Shown: piece by piece, positions 13,378 through 24,336 of the stretch
Layout of the letters: each line of letters begins with the position of its first letter
Position numbering within the stretch: the first letter of the stretch is position 1
Notes under the pieces: model-generated
What the model was told of the DNA's origin: nothing
Seen by the model: the letters and a program-made list of their open reading frames with translations, nothing else
Database searches by the model: none
Program-made: the position numbers and the translations under genes
From: Pestalotiopsis fici W106-1
Taxonomy: Eukaryota; Ascomycota; Sordariomycetes; Amphisphaeriales; Sporocadaceae
Direction: 5' to 3'
NCBI RefSeq assembly: GCF_000516985.1
Contig: NW_006917093.1
Location: forward strand, 1,984,001 to 2,048,000
DNA: 64,000 nt

Positions 13378-15061
13378 ATGAATGTACTCGCCACTCCTTC
13401 TGATTACAGGCCATTTCCAAATCGCACGACCAAATCGAGCACGCCTAATCATCAATATCAGAATCTCTCCCAGAAGCTTCGAAAAATAAGTAGCAAATTC
13501 CTCGCCAAGGCCACCAAGAAACGCTGGTCCAGTAAATCGACGCCCTTGTATATCCACACAATCGAATCACCTGTGAGTTTGGACACCTTTCGTGATCAAT
13601 GCTCTTGCTAATATGTTCCTCAGCCAGCAAGGCCATCTGTATTTGACCAACCTTGCCATTTCGAACACCCAGCAGGGACCAAGAATGATAGTCTGACTAA
13701 AGGAGCTATCATCCCCGTGGTCCCAGCGAATCCTCCTTCGACGACCTTGGTCGTCGTTATTACCTCGCCTACTGATTCACTGGAAATGAAATCCAAAGTT
13801 GCCGTCACTTCACGCGGAGGCAGCAATCAATCCACCAGCCAAAGCTTCATCGACGCTTACCTGGCCCGACGGAAGCGCGAAGAGATCAACAAGCTAATGG
13901 AAATGGTTGAAGGATGCCTCGATGCCCTTGACATTATATCTCACACACGTGGTGCCGGGGACTCTTCCCGGCGCCCCAAAAGCAACCACTCAAACTCCTC
14001 TGGCAGCAGCGCCGGGACACCTCAGAAGTCAACTCGACAGAAGCGTTCGCTGGCTCACCGAGACAGCTTTGATGATTCTGATCCCGGTCGAGATGGAAAT
14101 GATCAGGACAAACGCGCGGGGAAAAGGACCAAGACTGAAATCTCTCCAGCATTGAAGCTCGCTTGTCCGTTTTTTCAACGGGACCCGTCAAAATACAAGG
14201 GGCGCCAAGCTTGTACTGGCCCGGGTTGGTCGTCGATATCCAGGCTGAAGTAAGCATGACTTGATGTCACAAGCATACATGTCCCCGTGAGCTAACCATA
14301 ATGATAGAGAGCACATCTATCGCGCGCATCGGCAACCGGACAACAAATGCAACCGGTGTTGCGAAATTTTCACCAGCGGCGATCAGCTTGAAGACCATCA
14401 ACGAGCAGAGATCCCGTGCAAGGTTTCCCAGGACAGGTCAATCGATGGGATAAATGAGTCACAGTATATCATGCTGCGCAAGAAACCAGTGGGAAAGAAG
14501 GATGATGCGGAGAGGTGGGAAGAGGTCTATCGCATCATATTCCCCAAGGCTACCATGATTCCTTCTCCCTGTGAGTATACATCTTTGATAGTGTCGATGC
14601 AGTTACTGAACTGTGAATAAGATTACGCTTATGAGGATTCGAGTCGCATAACGAGTGTAAGCCACGATAGTATGAAGGCCCTGGAAGAAGAACTCATTCA
14701 GGGGGTTCGCAATGACCTCGAGGACCGATTTGATCAATTTGCGGACGAAACCAGAATCGGCCTCGTAAAAATCGTGAAAGACAGATTCAAGCAAATCATT
14801 GAGCAGTGGACCGACAAGAAAAAAGGCCCAGAGGCGCCGTCACAACCGCTCGAGGCACAACAACCCGCCTCTTTGCCTGAGTTCCAGTTCTTGGAAGATT
14901 TCGATTTTGAGAGTTTTGTTGCCAACTCGGACACGAATTTTGGCTATGAGCCATTTCTCACTGAGCCAATTACTGGCGACTTCGTCTACTCATCTGATGC
15001 TTCAGACTCGGCATATGTCTCCATGGATAGCCCAAGAAGCCCCCCAAAGGTGGAGGTCTAG
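13378..15061 (+). CDS. C2H2-type zinc-finger domain protein, fungal-specific
   Basis: Probably a nuclear or regulatory protein; its target is unknown. Four exons, 13378..13572, 13624..14249, 14308..14570 and 14622..15061, give 507 residues with all frames preserved. The centre holds the fungal block that begins LACPFFQRDPSKY and continues with a C-T-G-P-G-W segment and KEHIYRAHRQPDNKC. It then has CNRCCEIFTSGDQLEDH and a final Cys. This pairing of Cys and His residues is typical of a Pezizomycotina family of degenerate C2H2 fingers found in many uncharacterised proteins. The N-terminal 200 residues are Ser/basic-rich and probably disordered. The C-terminus has an acidic helix-rich segment (about 370-430) followed by acidic Phe/Asp-rich sequence that could act as an activation region. 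The start was chosen as the last ATG consistent with the exon-1 splice; an upstream ATG at 13075 is also in frame. Confidence 0.75.
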
Positions 15062-15260
15062 TACGAGGGCTTTTTTTCTTGAGAGCGGCGCTGAAAAAAT
15101 TTGTTTGGGTACATGTACCACCCAAATATGAGGACCCAGTTTCCATGTTTCAATTCAATTGTTTTCAAATAGTGTTGTTAATGGGTACTTCGAGCGGGCT
15201 CGTGTATGGGATCACTAGCTATCTTTCTATGGGTTTCCGCATGGCCATGCGGTGGACAAG
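15062..15260. other. Short intergenic stretch
   Basis: Convergent 3' ends of the zinc-finger gene and the cutinase relic. Nothing else seen. Confidence 0.4.
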
Positions 15261-15366
15261 AGCATACGCGTGTATATAAAGCAATTGTCTTATTATTTCA
15301 AAAATCACATTCGTTTCAGCGCAAAGTCTGCCGCCGCCCCTTTCTCTGCGTCAATAAGATACGTTG
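15261..15366 (-). pseudogene. Relic of the last exon and 3' UTR of a cutinase
   Basis: Read on the minus strand, this block matches the end of the intact cutinase gene (18,946-19,050). It has the ACGTATCTTATTGA start, then codons for D-A-E-K-G-A-A-A-D-F-A-L-K-R-M and a stop, against D-A-G-T-A-T-D-F-A-L-E-R-M and stop in the intact gene. The match continues through the 3' UTR to TATGCT. By eye the match is about 85% with a 6-nt in-frame difference. Upstream of it the rest of the gene is absent; the HET gene's stop codon lies about 43 bp away. It therefore cannot make a cutinase by itself. Confidence 0.8.
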
Positions 15367-15408
15367 TTTGAGAGGTACTCATTCTGCAATTATACCGCGG
15401 AATGTACG

Positions 15409-17376
15409 TTACACGAATGCAAATTCCCTGAGTGGAAAGCCCGCTGATTCTAGTACTTTGGGTCCAGCCTTCCTGAGCTCTTCCATCAAAGGGTCCTTTA
15501 AGAGGCCCTTCTCGGCAAGCGAATTCAAGAATGGTTCGATCCGAGGGTCATTTGTGAAAGGCATGTCGACCCCTTCCTTCCTTTCCATGAAACCCCTCAC
15601 ATTCAGAGGCAGCGACCTGTCTTCGTCGTAGACATCCCATACGTTCGGAGGCAATCGGCCCACGAGCACCTGTCCTTGCATAAAGCCGTGAACGTAACAA
15701 ACGCCAATGATTTGATAATATATCTCGCCCGAATCGTCGCAGGAACGACGGATCACAATAGGAGTATGGAGTCCGAAAAGACTGACCACTTCATCCCCAG
15801 GCATGGCTGTGATAGGTCCTATCCCGATGTGTCCGTCGTTCATGGTGAAGAGGTAGCGACTTCTGCATTGATCTTGTACACTCTGCACGTAAGTTCGTTT
15901 TGTATATTCGTAGCCCGTGGGTTCTTCTGTATGAGCAATGAGTGTTTCGAGGAACCTGCGAGCATCATGTACTGACGGGCACCGCGTTTGTCTTTCAAAC
16001 GGGTACCATTTTTCCTGGAAGTTACCAGCAATCAATGTAGCGCATAATGCTTCAAGAACAGTTTCTTTTGTCGGGTACTGATCATGAACTTTCAGAGTCA
16101 ATGCGATCCGCTTGATCTCGCGTACTGCTGCTCTATTATTCGACAGCAGCGATTCGTGATTTATCGGTGTTGCGTGCTGGACAAATCCATAATGTAGTCC
16201 CGACGCCCGTAGGATGTGTCCGTCTATCGAAAATACATCTGGAAAGAGCTTGTATAGAGGCCGTGGCATGCAGTCAAACCCTCCTATGTCCATGGGCTGG
16301 GTGAAGTCTGGAACCCAAGTGGGCAAGTCCTCCATATCGTTTGCTTTCAATCCGCCCTGTCTAACTATGTCCAGATGGCCGTAGTGTTGTGTTACCAATG
16401 TTGCCACACCCATATACACTTCCCGTGTAGACTTGCTATAATCAGGTACAATTGACAATTTCGCGTCGTGCTGGTTGAGTTGACTTAGTACACCGTAAAT
16501 TCTGTCCTTTGGGTCAACACAATTGGCGTATTGAATGTCTTGGCGGAGATCTGAGAGGGAAAACTTTCTTTCCGATAAAACGACGACGCTGTCAATAATA
16601 CGAAGTCTGTGTCGTAGAGAGGCCAACTCGCTGTCTGGTAAAAGTGCCTTAGGAAGCGGTTTGTGCTGGATTGCAAATGTTGACGTGCAGAAAGCTGTCC
16701 AAGGAATGGTTTGACACCCGTATATTAAAAAGGCTCTGGGCCCTCCCAAGCCAATCTCCTGTCGAATCCAGAGTCTATCGAACCATGAGCACTGTACAAG
16801 ACGATGTAAGCTCTGTAAGTCTTGTTTGGTTAATGGGACCTCCTGCTCCATATCGGCCCAACCTTCCTTTTCCTTATTGATGGAAATTATGTTTCCTGAC
16901 CCGAAGTCGACCCTTAGCATGGTTGAGATGCTCTCCAGGCGCTTTGTGATGGCTGACTCGGCCAGGCTCGCGGGTCCAAGAAATGCAACCACTTTTGTTG
17001 CTGTACGATAAATGTCACCTATCATTGCAACTTGGCTCGTTCGCTCTGCAACATCATTCTGATTGATACAGATCGCATTAGCCCAGATGATCCTTGTGCT
17101 GGATTCTGTTCGAAGATGCCGGAGTGCAGAGGCGAGATTCTGAGTAATATGTCCTTGGACGAATTGATATTTGGAAGTATCGAATATTTCCACCGCAACA
17201 GGATCCTGTGGACTGCCCCATGTATAGGATAGTGCTTTATATGATAGGGAGCCCTGACGTCCGAGAACGCTGTGTCGGAGTTGAACACGAAGGGTATCAT
17301 CGAAAGAGCCAGGACAAAGCTCCAAGACCCTAATCTCATTGACTTCAGTCAACGGCGCATACGTGTAGTGTTCCAT
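15409..17376 (-). CDS. HET-domain (heterokaryon incompatibility) protein
   Basis: HET-domain proteins trigger incompatibility-type cell death after non-self recognition, though most members have no tested function. A single exon of 655 residues on the minus strand. The N-terminal third carries the HET hallmarks in order: YKALSYTWGSP (about 46-56), a segment with NLASALRHLR, IIWANAICINQNDVAERTSQV with the IGDIYRTATKVVAFLG block, then WFDRLWIRQEIGL (about 200). The remainder is the variable C-terminal half usual for these proteins, with the late GDEVVSLFGLHTPIVIR stretch often seen there. No partner NLR or other incompatibility gene lies next to it. It is flanked on both sides by pieces of a cutinase copy (15261-15366 and 18793-18945), which suggests it arrived inside that gene. 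Confidence 0.9.
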   Translation of the reverse strand: MEHYTYAPLTEVNEIRVLELCPGSFDDTLRVQLRHSVLGRQGSLSYKALSYTWGSPQDPVAVEIFDTSKYQFVQGHITQNLASALRHLRTESSTRIIWANAICINQNDVAERTSQVAMIGDIYRTATKVVAFLGPASLAESAITKRLESISTMLRVDFGSGNIISINKEKEGWADMEQEVPLTKQDLQSLHRLVQCSWFDRLWIRQEIGLGGPRAFLIYGCQTIPWTAFCTSTFAIQHKPLPKALLPDSELASLRHRLRIIDSVVVLSERKFSLSDLRQDIQYANCVDPKDRIYGVLSQLNQHDAKLSIVPDYSKSTREVYMGVATLVTQHYGHLDIVRQGGLKANDMEDLPTWVPDFTQPMDIGGFDCMPRPLYKLFPDVFSIDGHILRASGLHYGFVQHATPINHESLLSNNRAAVREIKRIALTLKVHDQYPTKETVLEALCATLIAGNFQEKWYPFERQTRCPSVHDARRFLETLIAHTEEPTGYEYTKRTYVQSVQDQCRSRYLFTMNDGHIGIGPITAMPGDEVVSLFGLHTPIVIRRSCDDSGEIYYQIIGVCYVHGFMQGQVLVGRLPPNVWDVYDEDRSLPLNVRGFMERKEGVDMPFTNDPRIEPFLNSLAEKGLLKDPLMEELRKAGPKVLESAGFPLREFAFV

Positions 17377-18792
17377 ATTGTTTCAAGATGATGATGATTC
17401 CGCTCTCGCTGGTTGACTACTTGGTGAAGTGATGCTTGCCGAAGAAGACTTGCAGGAATTATCTTATAGTATGGGTTTACGCAGAGGAGACATATTACCA
17501 CTTGATGGAGCATCTTATACGGTATAAATATTCGACTGTCGCACGAAAGCAAAGCTGCAAAGATCGAAGCTAACTGATTTCAATTAGACAACATATGGCT
17601 GTGTTAGCTGATAATCAACTTCAACCTGAAGCTAGCAAGAAGTTTTACAACCTTTTTGCGGCTGTGCTGGGCGAGCCAAGAGAAGAAACCAGGCTGACGA
17701 TGTTGTTCTTTCCTTCCATTATGACTGCCTAGGTATACATTCACTGTACCAAACTCGGCCCCATATGTCCAAGCGAAATGTATAGGCTGATCCTAGTCGT
17801 CACTAGTCGCCAGACGTTGCTCTTGTCGAGCCCTGGTGTCTGCCTTGAAAACTAAACTTTCGCGAGGGGTTTCGTGCAGATTGCACCAGGGTACACTTTC
17901 GGTGAGGTCATTTTCTCTTCATCGTGTTGTTGGCTGATCATACATAGTAGATTAGCAGCCGCCGACTGCAGAGCTGCTACCCCAGCACCCAAAGAAAGTT
18001 GTCACGTCTCTCATAGAGACCATTGTTTTGCATGTCCTTGAAAACCGTGTGTTTGAGACATTATTTCGAGGATGCGCGCTCACCGCCGATGAGTGCAATG
18101 ATGCGTCGGAATATTCATAAACACACCACGTTATATGTTCCTATGCCGCCAGTTGCGGAAGTCACTGCGTTGCCGGGTATCGCGAAAGGGGCACAGTATC
18201 TGCAACGCAGAGTTATTCCCTTGACCTTGCTCTGTCAAGTCATTGGATTTTCCAGAGAAGCATCTAATGAGTTATGTTCAATGCTCAGAACAAGCTCAGG
18301 CTAGTCTGATATATCAGTCGGGCGAGGACTACACCTCATCCCACAGCACCGCCAAGGTGGAAAACCTTACAGGGGTTCGTAGCGGCCAATCAAGCCCGTA
18401 GGAGTACTGCGGAAGAGATGTTCTTCATGGCTTCGTTGTCGAAGTGGTGGAGCGATAAATTAAAGTCAAATACGTGAGAAGAACAAGAGTGTATGGTTTA
18501 TTGACGACAGAAGCTGTTGGTGGTATAACGTGCTCGTCTCCGTGCTTGACTCACGCTCGCGTAACCTGGTCAAGTATATTGAGAAAGTAGTACTAACGAA
18601 AAAAGACACTAAAGTAATGTCTTACATACATAGTAGAATTCAAGTGGTCTGTACAAGGGCATGACCCCCATGCGACGGAGGACTTTCGACTCATGCATGA
18701 GCCACAGTGACGATCCACGAAATGAACCGCCCCCCATTTCACGGCTGCATCCTTTCAATCACCTTCCGCGCCTGCGACTTGCACCAAACCCG
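17377..18792. other. Intergenic between HET gene and cutinase exon-1 relic
   Basis: About 1.4 kb with no gene recognised. I looked for the middle part of a cutinase (a GYSQGG-coding segment) and did not see it. Confidence 0.45.
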
Positions 18793-18945
18793 GGCATTGA
18801 TGCCTTGCGCGGCGAACGACCTGCTCTGGGTTGACAGCCTCTCCCGCACTTGGTTGAAGAACGGCGGGGCTATAAGGATCCCACTTCACCTGGCTCCGAG
18901 GTGCTGCGGGTGAAGACAATGATTACATCACCGCACCGGCCCGCC
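18793..18945 (-). pseudogene. Relic of cutinase exon 1, frameshifted
   Basis: On the minus strand this block matches codons about 90-140 of the intact cutinase just upstream. The relic reads GRCGDVIIVFTRSTSEPGEV then reaches a stop, where the intact gene has GRCGDVVIVFARGTSEPGNV. After a frameshift the match resumes as PPFFNQVRERLSTQ against PPFFNEMRERLSTQ. Stop codon, frameshift and missing exons show it is dead. It begins directly at the end of the intact gene's 3' UTR (junction near 18945/18946). Confidence 0.85.
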
Positions 18946-18989
18946 AGCATAGGCGTGTATACAAAGCTATTGTCTCATTATTTCAACAA

Positions 18990-19898
18990 TCACATTCTTT
19001 CCAACGCAAAGTCTGTTGCCGTTCCTGCATCAATAAGATACGTCAAGTGTGGCATGTGTATCCAATCCCCATGGTCACAAATGTTATCCGCGACGTGACA
19101 TATGGTCAACACTTTGTTAGCATCTGCTCCCTGAATCGGGAAGCCATTGACTATATTCGCAATTAGTCACAAGTATGATGTGAGAAACAGCTCGCCCACG
19201 TACATGGATCTCCAAATATGACGATTGAGCTCAAATCACTCATTGTTGACTGCGGTAACAACTTGGCAGCATTATGGACGAGTTGTCCACCCTGTGAGTA
19301 ACCGGACATAATGACCTTGGAAGATGGACATTGCGTCTGAGCTTGTGTTATCAAGTCCGCCCTACGGCCCTCGGATTATTAGCCACACCCACTCTCCTAT
19401 AATGATTGAAAGTATGTAGATGAAGACTTACATTCTCTGACTGCCTTTGGTGTCTCCGCCCTGCAAAAACCCTTCCACATCGGCCACATAGTCATCGACG
19501 CCCTGCACGGCGAGCGACTTTCCCTGGGTCGACAGCCTCTCCCGCATCTCGTTAAAGAACGGCGGGCCCACCAGAGATCCCACATTGCCCGGCTCCGAGG
19601 TGCCGCGGGCAAAGACGATGACGACATCGCCGCACCGGCCCGCCGTCAGATCGTCTTGGCTCGTGTCAAAGCCTGCGAGGTCCGCGAAGACGGTCTCGGC
19701 ATCCTCGACGAGACTTCCCAGATCCTGCACCAAGACGTTGAGTGGAAACAGCTGTGTGATCAAGGCTAAGAGTAGATTCACGGGGTTTGGATTTTGTCGG
19801 GCTTGGACTGCCGTCCCGGTGATTGGCGCAGGCGCGGCACGGCCCGGGCAGAACGAGAGAAGGGAGAATATGGCGACAGATACGTATGGGAGCCTCAT
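18990..19898 (-). CDS. Cutinase (CE5)
   Basis: A secreted esterase that hydrolyses cutin in the plant cuticle. Three exons on the minus strand, 19898..19432, 19361..19204 and 19150..18990, give 261 residues with frame kept across both introns. The signal peptide is MRLPYVSVAIFSLLSFCPGRA. The cutinase landmarks are all there: CGDVVIVFARGTSEPGNVG (oxyanion-hole strand), GYSQGG with nucleophile S178, and a last exon with ICHVADNIC (catalytic D230) and PHLTY (catalytic H243). For exon 2 the acceptor at 19362-19364 restores the expected GSQRMADLITQAQ reading; an earlier AG would cause a stop. The residues before the first cysteine are longer than in classic Fusarium cutinase and may be a propeptide. 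A broken copy lies immediately downstream. Confidence 0.92.
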
Positions 19899-20949
19899 CG
19901 TTACGATTGATCATTGACCTACAGAGAGTAATGGCAGGAGAAAACGTATGAAAAAAGAGAGCACATGCGCCGCCTCTCTTGAGGAGGCTGTTTTTTTTTT
20001 CTTTTTTTGGATCAATAAGGTAGCGAATTTTCTCTTTTTGACTTACAATGTACCACCATGAACGCCACCATCCAGCACACTTGTTCCAGAAGCACCAACT
20101 CAAAATCTGTGCCTGGGGGAGGTCACACGACGAGACGGCACGGCCAGTCCGAGCCATTGCATCTGTATTGATTATTGGGACCCAAGGTGTTACCCGGAGG
20201 CCCCCCAGACTCATCTCTTGTTCGACCAACCAGGACATATTACTCACGGGCGAAAATATCCTTGGACACATAAGTAAGATCTCAAAAATCCCGATTCGGG
20301 TCTCTTATTCGCACGGAACCTCTTACCGTGGTCTGCACCCTTAGACAAAGGGGGGCCCTCTGTAAGCGCCTCGCGCGTGGACCAATCATCTTACACAGAT
20401 GGACACTCAACTAAGGCGCGCGCATGGGTTTCCAGCCTCCTTGAAAGGCCTCCACACGAGGGTAACACACACGATTGGTCTCTTGAGAAGAAGTCCACAA
20501 TCTGATCGTGTTACTCGTCCCTTCTGAATGCTAATTCCGTGAGTTCAAAATATCCATGTAGGCAATGGCGAACCATGATGATAGTCACGCCTATGGGGCG
20601 GACCGTGGTCAATTGTCTTCAACTATACACATTGTTATCAATGGTTATGTTTACAATTATGCCCGAATCAATTGAAGTTTTATGCAAAGTCTCGGCTCAA
20701 AATGGAAATAAACCTGGATTGCGTACTAATCAGAACAGCATTAGAGTGCAGCTACTCAAGTTTGCGAGCTATGGTACTTGCAATCCGGGACATATTTAAT
20801 CAACTATTTTCCCGAGCAAGTCTCAAACATGAGTCGCAATTCACGATACCTAGTTCCTCATAAGCGGATCATCGTTCCGACTGTGCATTATGCGGCAGTT
20901 TGTTCAATGACTCGACACGCATGATTATATAGACGCAGCTCCTACTCAT
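19899..20949. other. Intergenic, cutinase promoter side
   Basis: No gene recognised. There is a T-rich run around 19990-20010. Open frames below 100 codons have no domain. Confidence 0.45.
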
Positions 20950-21596
20950 TCACCGCAGCAGATCGACTATATAAAACCACCCCAGAAAGATCGGCATGAG
21001 AGCTAGCAAAACCCACCAGGCCTCAATGGTGAACTGTGCTCGCAGCCACTTGGCCCAGCGACTTCTCAGCTGTGGCCGATGCAGGCAGGTATGCGTCCCA
21101 TACACCAGACAACCTAGCCCCGGCCGCGATTCGCATTCCATATGCTCGCGGCGACGTTGCATGAGGAGCCTGGCAGATAATTTTTAGCTACAGGAGAATT
21201 CTTTGATGAAATCACAATTACTATATGGTGGAAAACATACCTGACGCTCCCTCTGCAAAACTTCAAGTCGCTGCCCAGGTCACAGCGCCGATCGTTTGGA
21301 CACTCGAGGTGTAGGCTCCGTCTCTCCATCAGCCAGGCGACCTTCAATTTGATGCCAGTGTCGACTAGCGAGTAGAAATAACGACTCGTGTGCTTTAAAG
21401 AAAGCGCATCTGGGTAGATCAACTGCTTGGAGATCAAGAGGTGGATCTCGGCCGGCAAGTCGTCCAAGCTCGGGCTTGGCTGCTGCTGCTGCCGCCGGGC
21501 TTCTTTGCTCGCCGGGCTTGCTGCTGCATCATTGTTCTTTTGCAGGAGCGACGAGGCTTTGCGGCCCTCTTGCTTTTGTTGTAATTGCACGTGCAT
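20950..21596 (-). CDS. F-box protein with C-terminal transmembrane segment
   Basis: F-box proteins link substrates to SCF ubiquitin ligases through Skp1. Two exons on the minus strand, 21596..21241 and 21169..20950 (GTATGT donor, CAG acceptor), give 191 residues. Residues about 43-82 (LDDLPAEIHLLISKQL...ALSLKHTSRYFYSLVD) are a clear F-box. Before it is a Gln/Ser/Ala-rich low-complexity stretch. After it are four Cys residues in a short stretch (ECPNDRRCDL, KFCRG, MECESRPGLGCL). The C-terminus ends in a hydrophobic helix (AWWVLLALMPIFLGWFYIVD) of about 20 residues, which would make a tail anchor. No substrate-binding repeat is present. The substrate is unknown, and a membrane-anchored ligase adaptor is the reasonable guess. 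Confidence 0.75.
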
Positions 21597-22590
21597 TGCC
21601 TTGTCGCTGGTTTTGGTTAATTGATTGATTGGTACGAGAAATCATGCGATGGGGAATGCGAGAAGCCAAAAATTAGTACATGATTGCTGCCTTGAATTCA
21701 TGCGTGACCAGCTCGCATTGATCGCATTGATTTGTATCTCTGCCACGGTGTTGGTGGGGGCCGGGAGCAGGCAGACCACCTAGCGACCGTAGCAGGCACC
21801 AGAATAAAGCCAGTAGACCAAGTTGTAAGATCAGCATCAGTAAGTTGTGTTCGTGATCCAACCGCTCAATAACAGCGAATACGGAGGCTTGATGGCCGTG
21901 GCGAGATGAGAACCAGTGCGTCTTCACGGATAAAATCCTCTGGAGGAGAGCCACAAGAAATTGAGCAATTGATGAGAGTAAGGAGTCATGAACCTATGGA
22001 CTGCAGCCGAATACCTTGATCACCTGGCATAGCGCCATGTGATTTGAAGTCAAACACATTGAACCATGGGACAATGGGTTATTGGATGTTTGAAGACAAC
22101 TATGGTTTGAGACTCTCTCACATCAAGGCTCGAGAAATGGTAAGTTTGTTGTCAACGATGCTCGATCAATCACAGTAATTCGTTGCTTTGCTTGCAATCG
22201 TGGTGTTTCAATTGGAGGAACCTTGGAAGTAACACGCACACCACCGTGCTCTAGGTAGGCCCAGGTAGTAATCAAGCTGAGTTACAGTTAGTACCTGCCT
22301 AAAAGTCTACCTAAATGTGCCAGCTAGTGGGAGCCAGAAGGCACGTGATGGCGCGACGCTCCGAACGCGTTAATCTCCAGTGCTGGGAAAGGTCTAACCT
22401 AGGCCGCAGCGTGGCAATAAACATCCAAATCGGGGTCTGCCATTAAAGGTGGCCGCCTGTTGCTGTACATCATGACTCGGCCCGTTCAAGTCAAAGACGT
22501 CTTCGATTGCTGAACTTTCTTTTTCTTCTTGCCCGTATCTATACTATCGCGTCGCTACTAGTGCGGGATGAACGCACCAACCTGTCCCTA
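21597..22590. other. Intergenic, divergent promoters of F-box and EXO5 genes
   Basis: No gene recognised. A CTAGGTAGG element near 22253 belongs to the dispersed motif set. Confidence 0.45.
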
Positions 22591-24336
22591 ATGGCAACCA
22601 AGTTTCGGGCCACAGATCACCCAAAGGCCCTGGAAAGTGACTACGGCTCGGACTTTACCCTCGAGGAGGAGAGTATCGTGATACAACTTCTTGAGCAGGC
22701 ACAGAATTCAAAAGTCACAGCTGTAATCTCGGCCAGCAGTCCAGACACCCACAGTGGCCAGCCAACTACAGATGCTTTACTCGCTTCAGATCTCTCGACG
22801 TATCCTTTGCAGGGCGATATAGAGCAGAAAGATGCATCAGCGACCGACGCTGGCAGCAGCCGCGTTTGGCAGGGCCAGGTTGCGATACCCGCAGGCCGTG
22901 ATGGGGGCTGGAGGCCTGCCGATGCTCGCAGCACGACAATGGGTGGTCTCAGCTCGGTGCCAATGGACGGCATCGAGTACCCGGATTGTAAGCCAGCACA
23001 CCACTTTCATCGGGCAAACACCACTGACTGACCGAAGCGCCTAGTGAGCCATGCATTGCTGAGTCTTGTTGCTGAAACTCAACCACCCCAATCGCAACAG
23101 CCAGATGAAGTATCAAAGAAGTCAAAAGAGGGCAAGAAAACACCGATTGAGCGCTTTCGGTCATTTCCCAAAAAACCGCTTACTGTCACTGACATATCTT
23201 CTGGTGCATGGTGTGAGTTGCAATATTGGTATACACTTACACGACTCCCAGGGGGGAGAAAGACCAGAACTACAGCCATGAAAGGTGGAACAAAAGTCCA
23301 CCAAAAGTTGGAAGATCAAGTTCACACCACAGTACAAATCAACGTCAGCCGAAAGGAAGAGGCGTTTGCACTGCGGCTATGGAACTTCATCCAAGGCCTC
23401 CGAACGTTGCGAGACACGGGTCTCACGCGGGAACTCGAGGTCTGGGGCTCGATCGAGGGGCAAGTTGTCAATGGAGTTATTGATGAGCTCAGTTACACGA
23501 GTCCCAATCTCGGCTTTGAAGAGGAGCTCAGTCAAAGCCAGTCGTCACAGGGTGCCGCATCTGAATACGTCGGGAAGCAGTCTTCCATCACGGAATATTT
23601 TGATCCCCATAGAAGGCGGATCTATCTCACCGATGTCAAGACCCGCGGCAGTACTAGATTACCTTCTGGGGCCGCTTTGCGACCCTCCCGAGTCCAACTT
23701 TTCATATATCACCGTCTGCTTGGCGAAATGGGCGCCGGGAAACTGGACTTCTCCAAGATTATAGCTCGGTACGGGCTCCAACCAGACGTGCGCTTCTCAG
23801 ACGCATTCATGGCGCAGATCGGCAACTTACATGATGAGGTGTTTGATGAGGTGGAGCCGGGAGAGGATGCTCTTGGCCTGCCCTCGCAAAACTCCCGTGA
23901 GAGACAACCCGGTCCATCTCCAAGCTTTCGGGAAACAGAATTGTCTCCGGCGCCAGACCTGATTCGGTATCGATCTCTTCAGCAGATCATACCCTTGGTG
24001 CAGGCGGAATTACGCGAAACATTTCCCCAAGGTGCAGACACTCTCGGCGACCTGGTGGCAGTTGTATATCGTCATAGGGAGGATGGCCGTATTATTGGCG
24101 ACCATTGCTTTCCGACGGATGCCGAAGCCCTCAACAACTATCTCAAGCTGGATTTGAGCTGGTGGCTGGGCAAGAGAAATCCCGATGGCGTACCAATCGA
24201 GGAAGTCTACAAGTGCCGCATCTGCGAATTCGCAGAAAGCTGTGAGTGGAGGCACGAGAAAAACGAGGAGATGATGCGCAAATCCCGTCAACGAACGGAC
24301 GGGGGTGCTGTAGCGAACCGCGAAGCTACGAAATGA
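22591..24336 (+). CDS. EXO5: Exonuclease V (EXO5/DEM1 family), Fe-S single-strand DNA exonuclease
   Basis: A PD-(D/E)XK single-strand exonuclease. The yeast homologue is needed for mitochondrial genome maintenance and the human one for nuclear crosslink repair. Two exons, 22591..22987 and 23045..24336, give 562 residues. The core begins KPLTVTDISSGAWCELQYWY. The nuclease residues are D279 in NGVIDELSY and the D-V-K triplet at about 329-331 in YLTDVKTRG. The four iron-sulfur cysteines of the family are visible as C189 in WCELQ and C523, C526, C532 in CRICEFAESC. The region SRVQLFIYHRLL matches the helix after the DxK motif. The N-terminal 170 residues are Ser-rich and poorly conserved, as in other fungi. 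The start is the first in-frame ATG. I see no obvious mitochondrial presequence, so location is open. Confidence 0.92.

Noticed and set aside
19365..19431. Earlier acceptor for cutinase intron 1 (ATAG near 19393)
   Set aside because: It leads to a stop after 15 codons. The later TAG restores the conserved GSQRMADLITQAQ reading.
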